From Parachlamydiaceae bacterium (GTDB lineage Bacteria; Chlamydiota; Chlamydiia; Chlamydiales; Parachlamydiaceae), in contig JACDDG010000005.1 in the NCBI GenBank assembly GCA_013817115.1, forward strand, positions 1 to 19,406: a stretch of 19,406 bases of DNA, in the 5' to 3' direction. Numbering within the stretch: the stretch's first letter is position 1; each line of letters begins with the position of its first letter. A program made the translations under genes and the position numbers. Positions 1-7,360 of this stretch are shown here, piece after piece. The notes beneath the pieces are model-generated. The model saw only the letters and a program-made list of their open reading frames with translations. It was not told where the DNA came from and did no database searches.

Positions 1-42
1 TTTAGCTTTTTGCTCAGGATTAATGAATTCGTTTTCAGACAT
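1..42 (-). CDS. Start of an unidentified protein, cut by the window edge
   Basis: Only the first 14 codons are present; the protein begins MSENEFINPEQKAK. The ATG (42 down to 40) is preceded on the minus strand by AAGAGGT about six bases upstream, a good ribosome binding site, which is why I accept it despite the short length. It lies 55 bases downstream of another minus-strand gene and probably shares its transcript. Nothing can be said of function. Confidence 0.55.
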   Translation of the reverse strand, partial: MSENEFINPEQKAK

Positions 43-97
43 AGTGTGACCTCTTTTGATAATGGAATCACTAAAATACTATGTTGCTACGATATAC

Positions 98-343
98 TCA
101 AGAATTTTTTATAATGCGTTTGCCCTGATTGATCGTGTGATCAATTGGATTTAATCTTAAGATAGGATAATATTGGGTAGAATGGTGTCCTATCAACTCT
201 TCGCTATTAAACGCCTGCGGATAAATATTAATAGGTACGCTCTCATAGTAGCTTTCCGGTAGAAGTTCTGAGCGTCCATTTTCAGAAATTTCCCAGAAAA
301 TATATGGATCGATTCTTCCTTGATTTAGTATTGTTTGCTGCAT
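98..343 (-). CDS. Small hypothetical protein, 81 aa
   Basis: I do not recognise this protein. It is 81 residues, soluble-looking, without a signal peptide or membrane segment, rich in Ile, Asn, Pro and Tyr, and has an HHSTQYYP stretch around residues 53-60. The ATG is preceded by AAGGGAG with five bases of spacing, which supports a real translated gene rather than a chance frame. The downstream minus-strand gene starts 55 bases after its stop, suggesting a two-gene transcript that reads out of the window. The upstream side is a 280-base AT-rich region shared with the divergent pseudogene at 624. Confidence 0.6.
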   Translation of the reverse strand: MQQTILNQGRIDPYIFWEISENGRSELLPESYYESVPINIYPQAFNSEELIGHHSTQYYPILRLNPIDHTINQGKRIIKNS

Positions 344-623
344 AATACTCCCTTTTAATATTTTTATTTTTATAGCTAAAATTTATGCTTGTATGTAAAA
401 TAATAACAAGAAATAAATTATTTTGCAATAGTGATAAACCTTTTTTTTGTTTAATCTTTTGATGCGCGTAATTGTGGTTTTATTTTATTGAATAAGTATT
501 GTAGTAAATTTTTGGATAGAAAATTTTTGGTTGAAAATTAAAATAAAACAGACGAAAATCATTATTCTGATCAAAATGATATTAATATTATCAAATTTTA
601 AATATTAAAATGGAGTTTTAAAA
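344..623. other. AT-rich divergent intergenic region
   Basis: No coding frame is convincing here. The stretch separates the minus-strand gene at 98-343 from the plus-strand pseudogene at 624 and must hold promoters for both. One dyad is visible: ATCATT at 558-563 and AATGAT at 575-580, separated by 11 bases around a central TGATCA. It could be an operator, but in sequence this AT-rich that is weak evidence. Confidence 0.4.
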
Positions 624-2092
624 ATGGAAAAGCAATCCCAAATTATATCCATCCTCAAAAACTTAAATGGTGCGGAATTGCTCCTCCATTAAATGACAGG
701 GCAGATATAACTCTTGGACTTTATTACAATGTTCTTTGTCCTCAAGAGCGTGATGCTGAGCCAAGACGGAAACTATATGCCTGGATTAGCCAAATGAATC
801 CAAGCCAGGAATATCCGCTTACTGATGACGAATTGTTCTTATTTTCCCCTGCGACATGCAGAGGTCTCGCTGGTAAAGCGTTTTATGGCCAGCTAGCTAC
901 TAAGCTTTTAGTTCTTTTGAACACTGGTATTGGATTTGATAAAGCTCTAGAGAAAGCTTTAGAATACCTTGAGGATGAATCATCATTGGTTTATCGAGAA
1001 ATGAGTGTAATATTTCAAGAAAAGGAACGTTTAGAAAAAAGACCTTCACTAAAAGCTCGTTATCGTTTGCTTGCAGATGCTTTTGAAAACTGCGGAACAA
1101 ATCCTAGAAACGCTCTCAGCTATGTTGTCCAAAAATATCAAAATGTAAAGGATGACAGAAAAAAATTAGAGGCTCTGCTCGTTGGCTCGAAAAAGGGGCA
1201 GGACAAAAATTACGAGATTTTGATTATTGGATTCATCGAAAAAAACCATTAGTTGCTTTAATTACAGAAACCGTCCATACTTTTCCTAATGCACCTTTTT
1301 TTCTTGCTCTCCAAGAAGTAACTCCAGAGTCTCTTATGGATTTAAAAGCAGCTTTCAGTTCCAAAAATTTGAATTGGGTTTCATTTAATAATATCTCTCA
1401 AAAGGAAACTTCATTTATTACTTCTGAAAATGAAACAGTTCTCGGAGAGTCTGGTTCTCACACTGCAACTATAGGATTAAGTCCCGAATTATTAGTGCAG
1501 CGTATTGGTCTCGAATATTTGCCAAGCTCTTCAGGAACTCCACGGACCATTTTAGGCGTGGAAGTGATTAATGCACTTACGGGAGGTCATTTTGCTATTT
1601 TTTCAGTGCATTCAGATTATCTGATTCAAGATGGGCTCTATTCTGCAACCACAAAAACTATTCACCTCTTTATTAAAGAATTTACGGGTGAAGGTAGACT
1701 TCCATTTGTTTTTGGGGGAGATTTAAACGCATTTGAGGGCTTGTATGGTAGCCAGCACATAGAAGATTTGAAAGCTGAGTGGCCTTTAAGAGTTGATTAC
1801 CGTGAGGGCGATTTTTACTCCCCTAAAGAAATTGTGAGCTCTACGTTTGTGGGGCATCATCGAGATGATTATAAGATCAATTGACGAAGAGGGGAATGTT
1901 CAGCCAAATGCATTAGATCACATTTTCCTAACACTAAAAAAAGTTTTAGGCTTTCGAAAATCTGGTGTCTACGATGAACCTCAAAATTTGATAGATCCCG
2001 AAAAAGATCCAATAAAATTTAGAAAATATCTTAGAGATCGCAATACTACCTCAGATCATTTTATGAATGGAGTATTGTTTGTTTCTCCGTGA
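624..2092 (+). pseudogene. Frameshifted endonuclease/exonuclease/phosphatase (EEP) family gene
   Basis: Three reading frames together spell one protein. The ATG at 624 has GGAG nine bases upstream and gives MEK before its frame stops at 692. The frame open from 602 continues it to a stop at 1252. A third piece, open from 1156, carries LALQEV (about 1303-1320) and GGDLNAF (about 1714-1734). The last piece, to 2092, has ALDHIFL and TSDHF. LQEV, GDLN and SDH are the metal-binding and catalytic signatures of the EEP fold (exonuclease III, DNase I, inositol 5-phosphatases, sphingomyelinases). The breaks fall just after the start codon, between 1156 and 1252 (probably the seven-A run at 1159-1165), and between 1847 and 1884. 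The first ~170 residues are an N-terminal region I do not recognise. The substrate cannot be told. Sequencing errors could mimic the breaks, but long intact genes elsewhere argue for true decay. Confidence 0.8.
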
Positions 2093-2116
2093 AGATCAGA
2101 AGCAAATAGATTACTG

Positions 2117-2200
2117 TCCTTCCGTATAAGGAAACTTTTCGGACTTCCTATCCTTGCATGTAAGGACAGAAAGTGATATATTTATCCTTATACAGAAGGA
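2117..2200. promoter_or_regulatory. Three TCCTT-N6-AAGGA dyads with exact 34-bp period
   Basis: Sites at 2117-2132, 2151-2166 and 2185-2200 each read TCCTT, six variable bases, AAGGA. Their starts are exactly 34 bases apart. The second covers the predicted -35 element; the third covers the expected transcription start, and its AAGGA half (2196-2200) is also the ribosome binding site of the ATPase gene at 2207. The six central bases differ between copies (CCGTAT, GCATGT, ATACAG), so this is a protein-binding-site pattern rather than a simple duplication or CRISPR. The likely role is operators for a dimeric repressor controlling the ATPase gene. Confidence 0.65.
2154..2182 (+). promoter_or_regulatory. 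Predicted promoter of the ATPase gene
   Basis: TTGCAT (2154-2159), a 17-base spacer and TATATT (2177-2182) preceded by TGA form an extended -10 promoter. The -35 is poor (TTG only), which the extended -10 could offset. It is embedded in the dyad array. Confidence 0.45.
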
Positions 2201-2206
2201 TGATAG

Positions 2207-3457
2207 ATGAAAAATTTTTTGGAGACTCTACAAGAGGAATTTCGAACTACTTTATACAAGTCTGAGACCTCTAACCAGCGTCGCTATCAGTTCCCTGAAG
2301 CTAAAGGTCTTGCAAAAATCGCTATAGGAATGAGACGTTCAGGTAAAACTTATTTTTTGTTTCAAACAATGAGAGATCTTATTGCTCAAGATATTTCAGT
2401 CGACCGTTTGCTCTACCTAAATTTTGAAGATGATCGACTTTTACCAATGGATCAAAAAAAAATGGGGGAATTGATCGATGCGTTATACACGCAGCAGCCA
2501 TATCTTCATGATCAAAAGTGTTTTCTTTTTTTAGATGAAGTTCAAAATGTTGAGGGATGGTCATTAGTGATTCGTCGTCTTCTGGATACGAAAGATCTTG
2601 AAATTTATATCACTGGATCTTCAGCAAAATTATTAAGTAAAGAGATTGCAACCTCTTTGCGAGGCCGTTCGTTATCTTTAGAAATTCAACCTTATAATTT
2701 TCAAGAGTATCTAAGTGCAAAGGAAATATCTTTGCCTTTAAAGCCATTCGGGAGAAAAGTTTTGGATAAATATGGATCACATTTAACCGGCTTTTTTCAA
2801 AGAGGAGGATTTCCTGGAGTTCAATCTCTCTCTGACCAGGAAAGGATCGAAATGTTACAAAACTATGTAGAGGTTGTTATTTTTCGAGATGTTGTAGAGC
2901 GTCATAAAGTAAGTAATATTTCATTATTAAAATATTTTGTTGGAGTTCTATTGAAAAATGCGGGGTCTCGATTCTCTGTTAATAAGTTCTACAAAGATAT
3001 TCAAAGCCAAGGCTATAAGGTTGGAAAAGATACGTTACACAACTACCTGGAGTATTTGGAGGATGCATTTCTTGTATATACCGTCCCGGTATTTACAGAA
3101 TCCCTAAGAACTTTAGAAACAACACCAAAAAAAATCTACGCTATCGATAATGGTTTGATTAATGCAACAACGTTCAATCTTGCATTAAATTTTGGAAAGT
3201 TATTAGAAAATCAAGTTTACTTGGATTTACGTCGTCAAAAAAAGGAAATTTTTTATTATACGACCTCTGAAGGATATGAAGTGGATTTTATAACGAAAGA
3301 TCAAAAAGGGGTTTACGAAATAATTCAAGTTGTTTGGGATCAAAGAGATTCTAGTACATATGAACGCGAGGAAAGAGCTCTCAAGTCAGCTGAAAAGGAC
3401 TTGGGGATTAAAGGTCGAATTATTGATTGGGAGACTTATATAAAATCTATTGATTGA
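2207..3457 (+). CDS. AAA-type ATPase with DUF4143 C-terminus
   Basis: A 416-residue ATPase of the widespread AAA_14/DUF4143 class. The Walker A loop is GMRRSGKT (residues 41-48), Walker B is FLFLDE (106-111), and a sensor-like ITGSSAKLL (135-143) with an RGR triplet (152-154) follows. The C-terminal third has ENQVYLDLRR and YEVDFI...EIIQV, the degenerate nuclease-like pattern typical of DUF4143. The winged-helix-like middle is plausible but not demonstrable by eye. The family's cellular role is unclear; many genomes carry several copies. The start at 2207 follows AAGGA with six intervening bases. Length and motifs are complete, unlike the broken genes on both sides, so this gene is under selection or newly arrived. 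Three operator-like dyads precede it, pointing to tight regulation. Confidence 0.88.
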   Translation: MKNFLETLQEEFRTTLYKSETSNQRRYQFPEAKGLAKIAIGMRRSGKTYFLFQTMRDLIAQDISVDRLLYLNFEDDRLLPMDQKKMGELIDALYTQQPYLHDQKCFLFLDEVQNVEGWSLVIRRLLDTKDLEIYITGSSAKLLSKEIATSLRGRSLSLEIQPYNFQEYLSAKEISLPLKPFGRKVLDKYGSHLTGFFQRGGFPGVQSLSDQERIEMLQNYVEVVIFRDVVERHKVSNISLLKYFVGVLLKNAGSRFSVNKFYKDIQSQGYKVGKDTLHNYLEYLEDAFLVYTVPVFTESLRTLETTPKKIYAIDNGLINATTFNLALNFGKLLENQVYLDLRRQKKEIFYYTTSEGYEVDFITKDQKGVYEIIQVVWDQRDSSTYEREERALKSAEKDLGIKGRIIDWETYIKSID

Positions 3458-3503
3458 TTCAAATCGATCATACTTCAATTAATCACAACTAATCGGAAAA
3501 AAT

Positions 3504-4458
3504 ATGAAAATACTTATCATCGGTGGAACAGGCTTTCTTGGTTCCTGCATCATCAAACGCTTAGAAACAGACCACCAAATTGCTGTTTTGCATCAAGGCA
3601 AAACTAATTTAATTTTATCAGAAAGTGTCCATGAAATACTTGGGAGTAGGAATGAATTAGAAAGTGTTAAAGAGAAAATTATCGCTTTTGGACCGGAAAT
3701 CATTCTTGATATGATTCTAAGCTCGGAAAAACAAGCGATTGAGTTGCTTAAAGTGTGTAAGGGGATCGCTAGAAGAGTTATCGCCGTTAGTAGCAGTGAT
3801 GTTTATGAAGCTTTTGCAATTTTCTTGGGCTTTCTTCAGGGCATGTTTCCACCCCTTTAAGCGAGCTCTCTACTTTGCGTAAACAATTCCATTTATTGAA
3901 GGACATTGATCATACAACGCTTTCTCCATGGCTGGGGTCTGATTATGAAAAAATTCATGTCGAAGAAGCGATCATGAATGATAAAAATATCCAAGGAACA
4001 GTCGTGCGTTTGCCTATGGTTTATGGACCAGGCGACATTCAAAAGCGTTTTTCAGATGTCATTGCATGGCAAAAAAATGATCATGATATTATTATGGATC
4101 GCGAAACTGCTGATTGGGTTGGATGCTGGGGATATGTAGACAATGTCGTTGAAGGAATTTGCCTGGTTCTGACAAGTGAAAACTTTGCAGGAAAAATCTA
4201 CAATATTGCAAATTCTACAACTTTACCTTTCTCTAGAATCGTTGAAACGCTTGGAGAAGTCTCCGGATGGAAAGGCAAAATTGAAATTGTATCGAATGAA
4301 CATCTTCCTACTAACCTCAAAACCATCTTTAATCTTTTGATATCAATCCTTTGCAAGGATTAAGCCTTGACATCAGTAAAATTATTGAAGAGCTTGGCTT
4401 TCAGGATGTCATTTCGGATAAAGAAGGATTTTATCAAACTTTTAAATGGTTTGTATGA
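3504..4458 (+). pseudogene. Frameshifted NAD-dependent epimerase/dehydratase-type gene
   Basis: Three frames join into one extended short-chain dehydrogenase-like protein. The N-terminus has the dinucleotide loop GGTGFLG in MKILIIGGTGFLG, then VSSSDVYEA. After a shift between 3809 and 3860 it continues STPLSELSTLRKQFH, SDYEKIHVEEA (the Tyr-containing active-site region of this subfamily), VVRLPMVYGPGD and WGYVDNVVEGI. After a second shift between 4333 and 4363 it ends DINPLQGLSLDISK...FKWFV with a stop at 4456-4458. The order and spacing match the NAD-dependent epimerase/dehydratase family (sugar-nucleotide epimerases and relatives). The reaction cannot be assigned. The upstream ribosome site is weak (CGGAAAA). 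Two independent shifts make it non-functional unless the reads are wrong. Confidence 0.82.
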
Positions 4459-4483
4459 TGACGATGATGATAGATCAATTAGA

Positions 4484-4512
4484 TTGACAAGGAATTAAAT
4501 TATCCTTATCAT
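4484..4512 (+). promoter_or_regulatory. Near-consensus promoter of brnQ with embedded dyad
   Basis: TTGACA (4484-4489), 17 bases, TATCAT (4507-4512): a perfect -35 and a 5/6 -10. A dyad AAGGA-N9-TCCTT (4489-4507) fills exactly the space between them, an ideal position for a repressor. The predicted start near 4519 gives a leader of about 130 bases before brnQ. Confidence 0.65.
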
Positions 4513-4648
4513 CAAGTAAATTTATGGATCAAATAAGTTCACTTTATATATGCTTAATTGCATTCAGTTTGTTCTTTCAATCTGAGTATTGAAGCATGAA
4601 TAATGAGGCGCACAGGAGTTGGGATGGTTCAAATTAGGAGCAATCTTT

Positions 4649-5797
4649 ATGAATAGAAACGCTTTAATTATCAGTACAGGGTTTGCTCTGTTTTCAATGT
4701 TTTTTGGCGCAGGAAATATGGTTTTTCCTATTCAACTAGGGCAAGAAACCGCAGGCAATCATCTAGTCGCAGCTTCAGGTATTATGTTAACTGGAGTTCT
4801 AGTCCCATTTATGGGTGTTTTTGGCATGCTTCTCTATGGTGGAAGCTTGCAAAATTTTTTCAGCTATTTTGGCAAGAAAGGAATCTTTCTTTTTTCTCTT
4901 TTAGCTTTAGCCTTGATGGGCCCTTTTGGAGTGGTTGCCCGTTGTCTTATTGTTTCTCATGGAGCTCTAAAACTACTTTTTCCTTTCATAACTTTGCCTA
5001 TGAGTAGTTTATTGCTCTGTGTGATTGTATATATATTAGCCATCAATCAAGGCAAAATCATTTCTTTGCTAGGGTCAATTGTCACACCCTTTTTGATTGT
5101 ATCAATTTCATTTATTGCGATTATGGGCTTATGGAATATAGAAGCACCACCTGCAACTCAATTGGCGTCTTGGGATGCATTAAAAACCGGTTTTTTTCAA
5201 GGCTACAAGACAATGGATCTTTTAGCAGGCTTCTTTTTTTCCCAATTCACTATCTCTCACCTGCGAAAAAAATTAATAGATAAAGGGCAGGAGGATCAAC
5301 TTACCTCCATTTTTTCAAGATCGTTGCTTATAGGCATTGGATTAATGTTCGCTTTTTACTTTACAATGGTAGTTCTTGGAGCCCATTACGCTCCATTACT
5401 TGTAGGCCAACAGCCACAGTCGATGTTAGGGATTATCGCGATAGCTTCCATTGGTTCATTGGCCACTCCTTTCGTTTGTTTAGCACTTATTTTAGCTTGT
5501 ATTACTTCCGCGATTGTTTTGAGTACACTTTTCGCAGAGTTTCTTAGAAAGGATATTTGTCAGAATAAATTGGGGCATCGGACGTCAATTTTAATTACAG
5601 TGGCTATTAGTTTTGGTATTTCAAATTTAGATTTTAACGGAATTTCTAAGTTTTTAGGGCCAGTTGTTGAAATGATTTATCCTGTTTTGATAATTCTGAC
5701 CTTGTTTAATCTTGTAGTCAAGGGAATTGAATTTATAAGAGCAAGGGGAGTTGAAGAAAGCGAAATGGAAGTCGAAATGGATATTAGCGCTAAATAG
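4649..5797 (+). CDS. brnQ: Branched-chain amino acid carrier protein
   Basis: A 382-residue polytopic membrane protein of the LIVCS family, which imports leucine, isoleucine and valine by cation symport across the inner membrane; obligate intracellular bacteria use it to draw on host amino acids. The family N-terminus is clear (FALFSMFFGAGNMVFPIQLGQ, here in parts: FGAGNMVFP), followed by about a dozen hydrophobic segments and a charged tail. A longer frame opens at TTG 4619, but I chose ATG 4649 because TTAGGAG lies eight bases upstream and the protein then starts in register with the family. It stands alone behind a strong promoter. A decayed second copy of its C-terminal region lies at 7143-7266, so the locus once had a related paralogue. 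Confidence 0.9.
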   Translation: MNRNALIISTGFALFSMFFGAGNMVFPIQLGQETAGNHLVAASGIMLTGVLVPFMGVFGMLLYGGSLQNFFSYFGKKGIFLFSLLALALMGPFGVVARCLIVSHGALKLLFPFITLPMSSLLLCVIVYILAINQGKIISLLGSIVTPFLIVSISFIAIMGLWNIEAPPATQLASWDALKTGFFQGYKTMDLLAGFFFSQFTISHLRKKLIDKGQEDQLTSIFSRSLLIGIGLMFAFYFTMVVLGAHYAPLLVGQQPQSMLGIIAIASIGSLATPFVCLALILACITSAIVLSTLFAEFLRKDICQNKLGHRTSILITVAISFGISNLDFNGISKFLGPVVEMIYPVLIILTLFNLVVKGIEFIRARGVEESEMEVEMDISAK

Positions 5798-5929
5798 TTC
5801 CTTCATACATTTGTCAAAAGAATATTTGAGCTTTGAGTAGTCCTTAAGGGCAGGGTGTAGAATTTTCAAGGAAATCGAGCCAAAGGTTGTCCTAGTTTGC
5901 AACAGAAGTGGTTGTTGCTGCCAGAAAAA

Positions 5930-6007
5930 ACGTTTGCGGTGTTTGGTAACTTTCGCCCCCACCCTGGGCTTACCGGGTGCGAGAAAGTTTCCAAATACTG
6001 CAAACGT
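5930..6007. repeat. Long imperfect hairpin, about 33-bp stem
   Basis: The left arm 5930-5964 begins ACGTTTGCGGTGTTTGG and the right arm 5975-6007 ends CCAAATACTGCAAACGT. When paired they disagree at only a few positions plus one small bulge, around a 10-base loop. There is no T-run after either arm, so it is not a standard intrinsic terminator, although it could stop convergent transcripts. It looks like a dispersed palindromic repeat or a miniature element. Confidence 0.65.
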
Positions 6008-6070
6008 CATTTCTAAGCTTAACATTTAACAAATTTGACGCGAAACTCTATAATTCTTTTTATTTCCAAT

Positions 6071-6143
6071 TTTATATCCCCCTCTGGGCCTACATTTTGG
6101 GATAGAATAGGGCCACCCCTTTGGGGGATTAGGAAAATATAAA
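6071..6143. other. C/G-rich structured patch, possible terminator
   Basis: ATCCCCC (6076-6082) can pair with GGGGGAT (6123-6129), and flanking TTTATAT (6071-6077) with ATATAAA (6137-6143); a competing small stem is CCCC-TTT-GGGG (6116-6126). It sits just beyond the end of the minus-strand gene at 6160. The alternatives compete, so the fold is uncertain. Confidence 0.3.
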
Positions 6144-6159
6144 TGTCTTCAAGGGCTGA

Positions 6160-7014
6160 TCAAATTAAAGAATATTCGTTTTCGTTATTCATCAATATCA
6201 TTGCATCCTTTAAGAATTTTTCAGATTTTTTTTGAAATTCTTGCTTTCTGGTTATGGCAGATAATTTTTCTTCGAGGGTAGCTATTTCCTCATGATGACT
6301 TTTAATCTCTTTTAGCAATGTACTGTAAATTGTAAAAATCTCTTTCTCAGAAAAACTGCAAGTAGAAATTTTATAGTCAGTCGTAAAATCCTTATGAAAG
6401 AAAGGCTCATCTACCATTAAAAGTTTTTTATTTTGTCCTAAAAATGGTTTTAAGTCCTCTAATGCATATTTTTTGATATCGTCATTGGCAATCAACAATA
6501 GCTCTTCTTTATCTTTAAGGTCTTGCCTCTCTATTTCAAGTGTGAGTTCTAAATCTTTACGATATCTAGCACTATGATCGTGAGGCAAATAAAAATATCC
6601 TTCTCTAAGGGAGGGGCCTACTTCACTCATATCTCCTAATTCACTTAGATGTTTGGCCGCTAATTGATTATAAGCAGAGGCTTTTGGATCCACAATAAGA
6701 GCAAAATTTTTTAAACATGATCCAAGAGCAAGGAATGGTGCTGCAACTAATGATGCTACAATATAGGGAAGTGCAATTGCACTTTCTGCAGAGGAATCTC
6801 CATCTCCCAATCCCCAGAAGATGGATGCAGATGAAGACCTGTAACGAAGCTTAGGCACTTCCTCATCACCTTCGATAACTAGCCTAACGTTTCTTCCTCT
6901 CCACATACATGCAGGGTACCAAAGACAACAATCTGCGGTCAATTCAATGCATTCAGCCTTATGTGAGCCTGATACCATCGTTTGTTGTACTGAATTTAAA
7001 TTATAAAAATTCAT
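6160..7014 (-). CDS. Hypothetical protein, 284 aa, one membrane segment plus coiled coil
   Basis: I do not recognise this protein. The first 40 residues are Cys/Trp-rich (CC at 29-30, C36, W38) and there is no typical signal peptide. Residues 79-100 (ALPYIVASLVAAPFLALG) form one good transmembrane segment. Residues 150-185 and 232-270 are strongly charged and heptad-like, likely coiled coils. Translation is well supported: GGAGGAAAG precedes the ATG by about four bases. It is divergent from the add operon and convergent with brnQ. Membrane anchor plus long charged helical tail is common among chlamydial inclusion or effector proteins, but that is an analogy only. Function unknown. Confidence 0.75.
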   Translation of the reverse strand: MNFYNLNSVQQTMVSGSHKAECIELTADCCLWYPACMWRGRNVRLVIEGDEEVPKLRYRSSSASIFWGLGDGDSSAESAIALPYIVASLVAAPFLALGSCLKNFALIVDPKASAYNQLAAKHLSELGDMSEVGPSLREGYFYLPHDHSARYRKDLELTLEIERQDLKDKEELLLIANDDIKKYALEDLKPFLGQNKKLLMVDEPFFHKDFTTDYKISTCSFSEKEIFTIYSTLLKEIKSHHEEIATLEEKLSAITRKQEFQKKSEKFLKDAMILMNNENEYSLI

Positions 7015-7142
7015 CTTTCCTCCAAATCGTAATTTTGATTAGCCTCCACACTCATTCTTAAATAATATTGAATGACCTAATGAAGCATCCCTAATGGAAT
7101 AAATTAAGTTCGCATAGATTGTAATTTAAAACAAACAGAATA

Positions 7143-7266
7143 TTTTCCATCTCTTTCTCTTTTGACAACCTTTGTTTTGTTGGAGGCATCGCAATATTTT
7201 AGGTCCATTGTTAGAGATGATCAATCCATTCCTCATTGCATTGACGATGTGTCATATCAAAACAAA
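7143..7266 (+). pseudogene. Remnant of the C-terminal part of a second brnQ
   Basis: Two frames joined by a one-base shift near 7193 read ISFSFDNLCFVGGIA then NILGPLLEMINPFLIALT. The intact BrnQ reads ISFGISNLDFNGISK and FLGPVVEMIYPVLIILT at the corresponding place, so alignment is clear over about 35 residues, at a divergence too great for a recent duplicate. The rest of the gene is gone. The second part is in frame with the downstream adenosine deaminase gene, so naive gene calling adds 63 false residues to that protein. Confidence 0.72.
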
Positions 7267-7360
7267 GTTTTGGAGAGAAGACGATCAAAAGCGTCAGTAC
7301 AAAAAAAACTTGCACTATGTGTATGGAATCTCTAGAATCCCTACACAAATGGAGGCAATC

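Larger units (their letters stand above)
5798..6159. other. Convergent intergenic region with structured repeats
   Basis: This stretch lies between the stops of brnQ (+) and the minus-strand gene at 6160. I see no credible gene. It holds the long hairpin at 5930-6007, a small stem GCAACA...TGTTGC just before it (about 5900-5919), and a C/G-rich structured patch at 6071-6143. Both transcripts probably terminate here. Confidence 0.5.

Noticed and set aside
558..580. Fur-like box at ATCATT...AATGAT
   Set aside because: The half-sites and spacing do not fit the classical 19-bp Fur consensus well, and the region is so AT-rich that such dyads are expected.
2117..2200. CRISPR array (three repeats, 18-base spacers)
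   Set aside because: The conserved part is two 5-bp arms with variable centres, the repeats are too short, the array has only three units, and no cas genes are near. An operator array fits better.
5654..6025. Minus-strand open frame of 123 codons across the brnQ end and the hairpin
   Set aside because: It overlaps the brnQ C-terminus and is translated from the hairpin repeat. It has no ribosome site or recognisable protein features.
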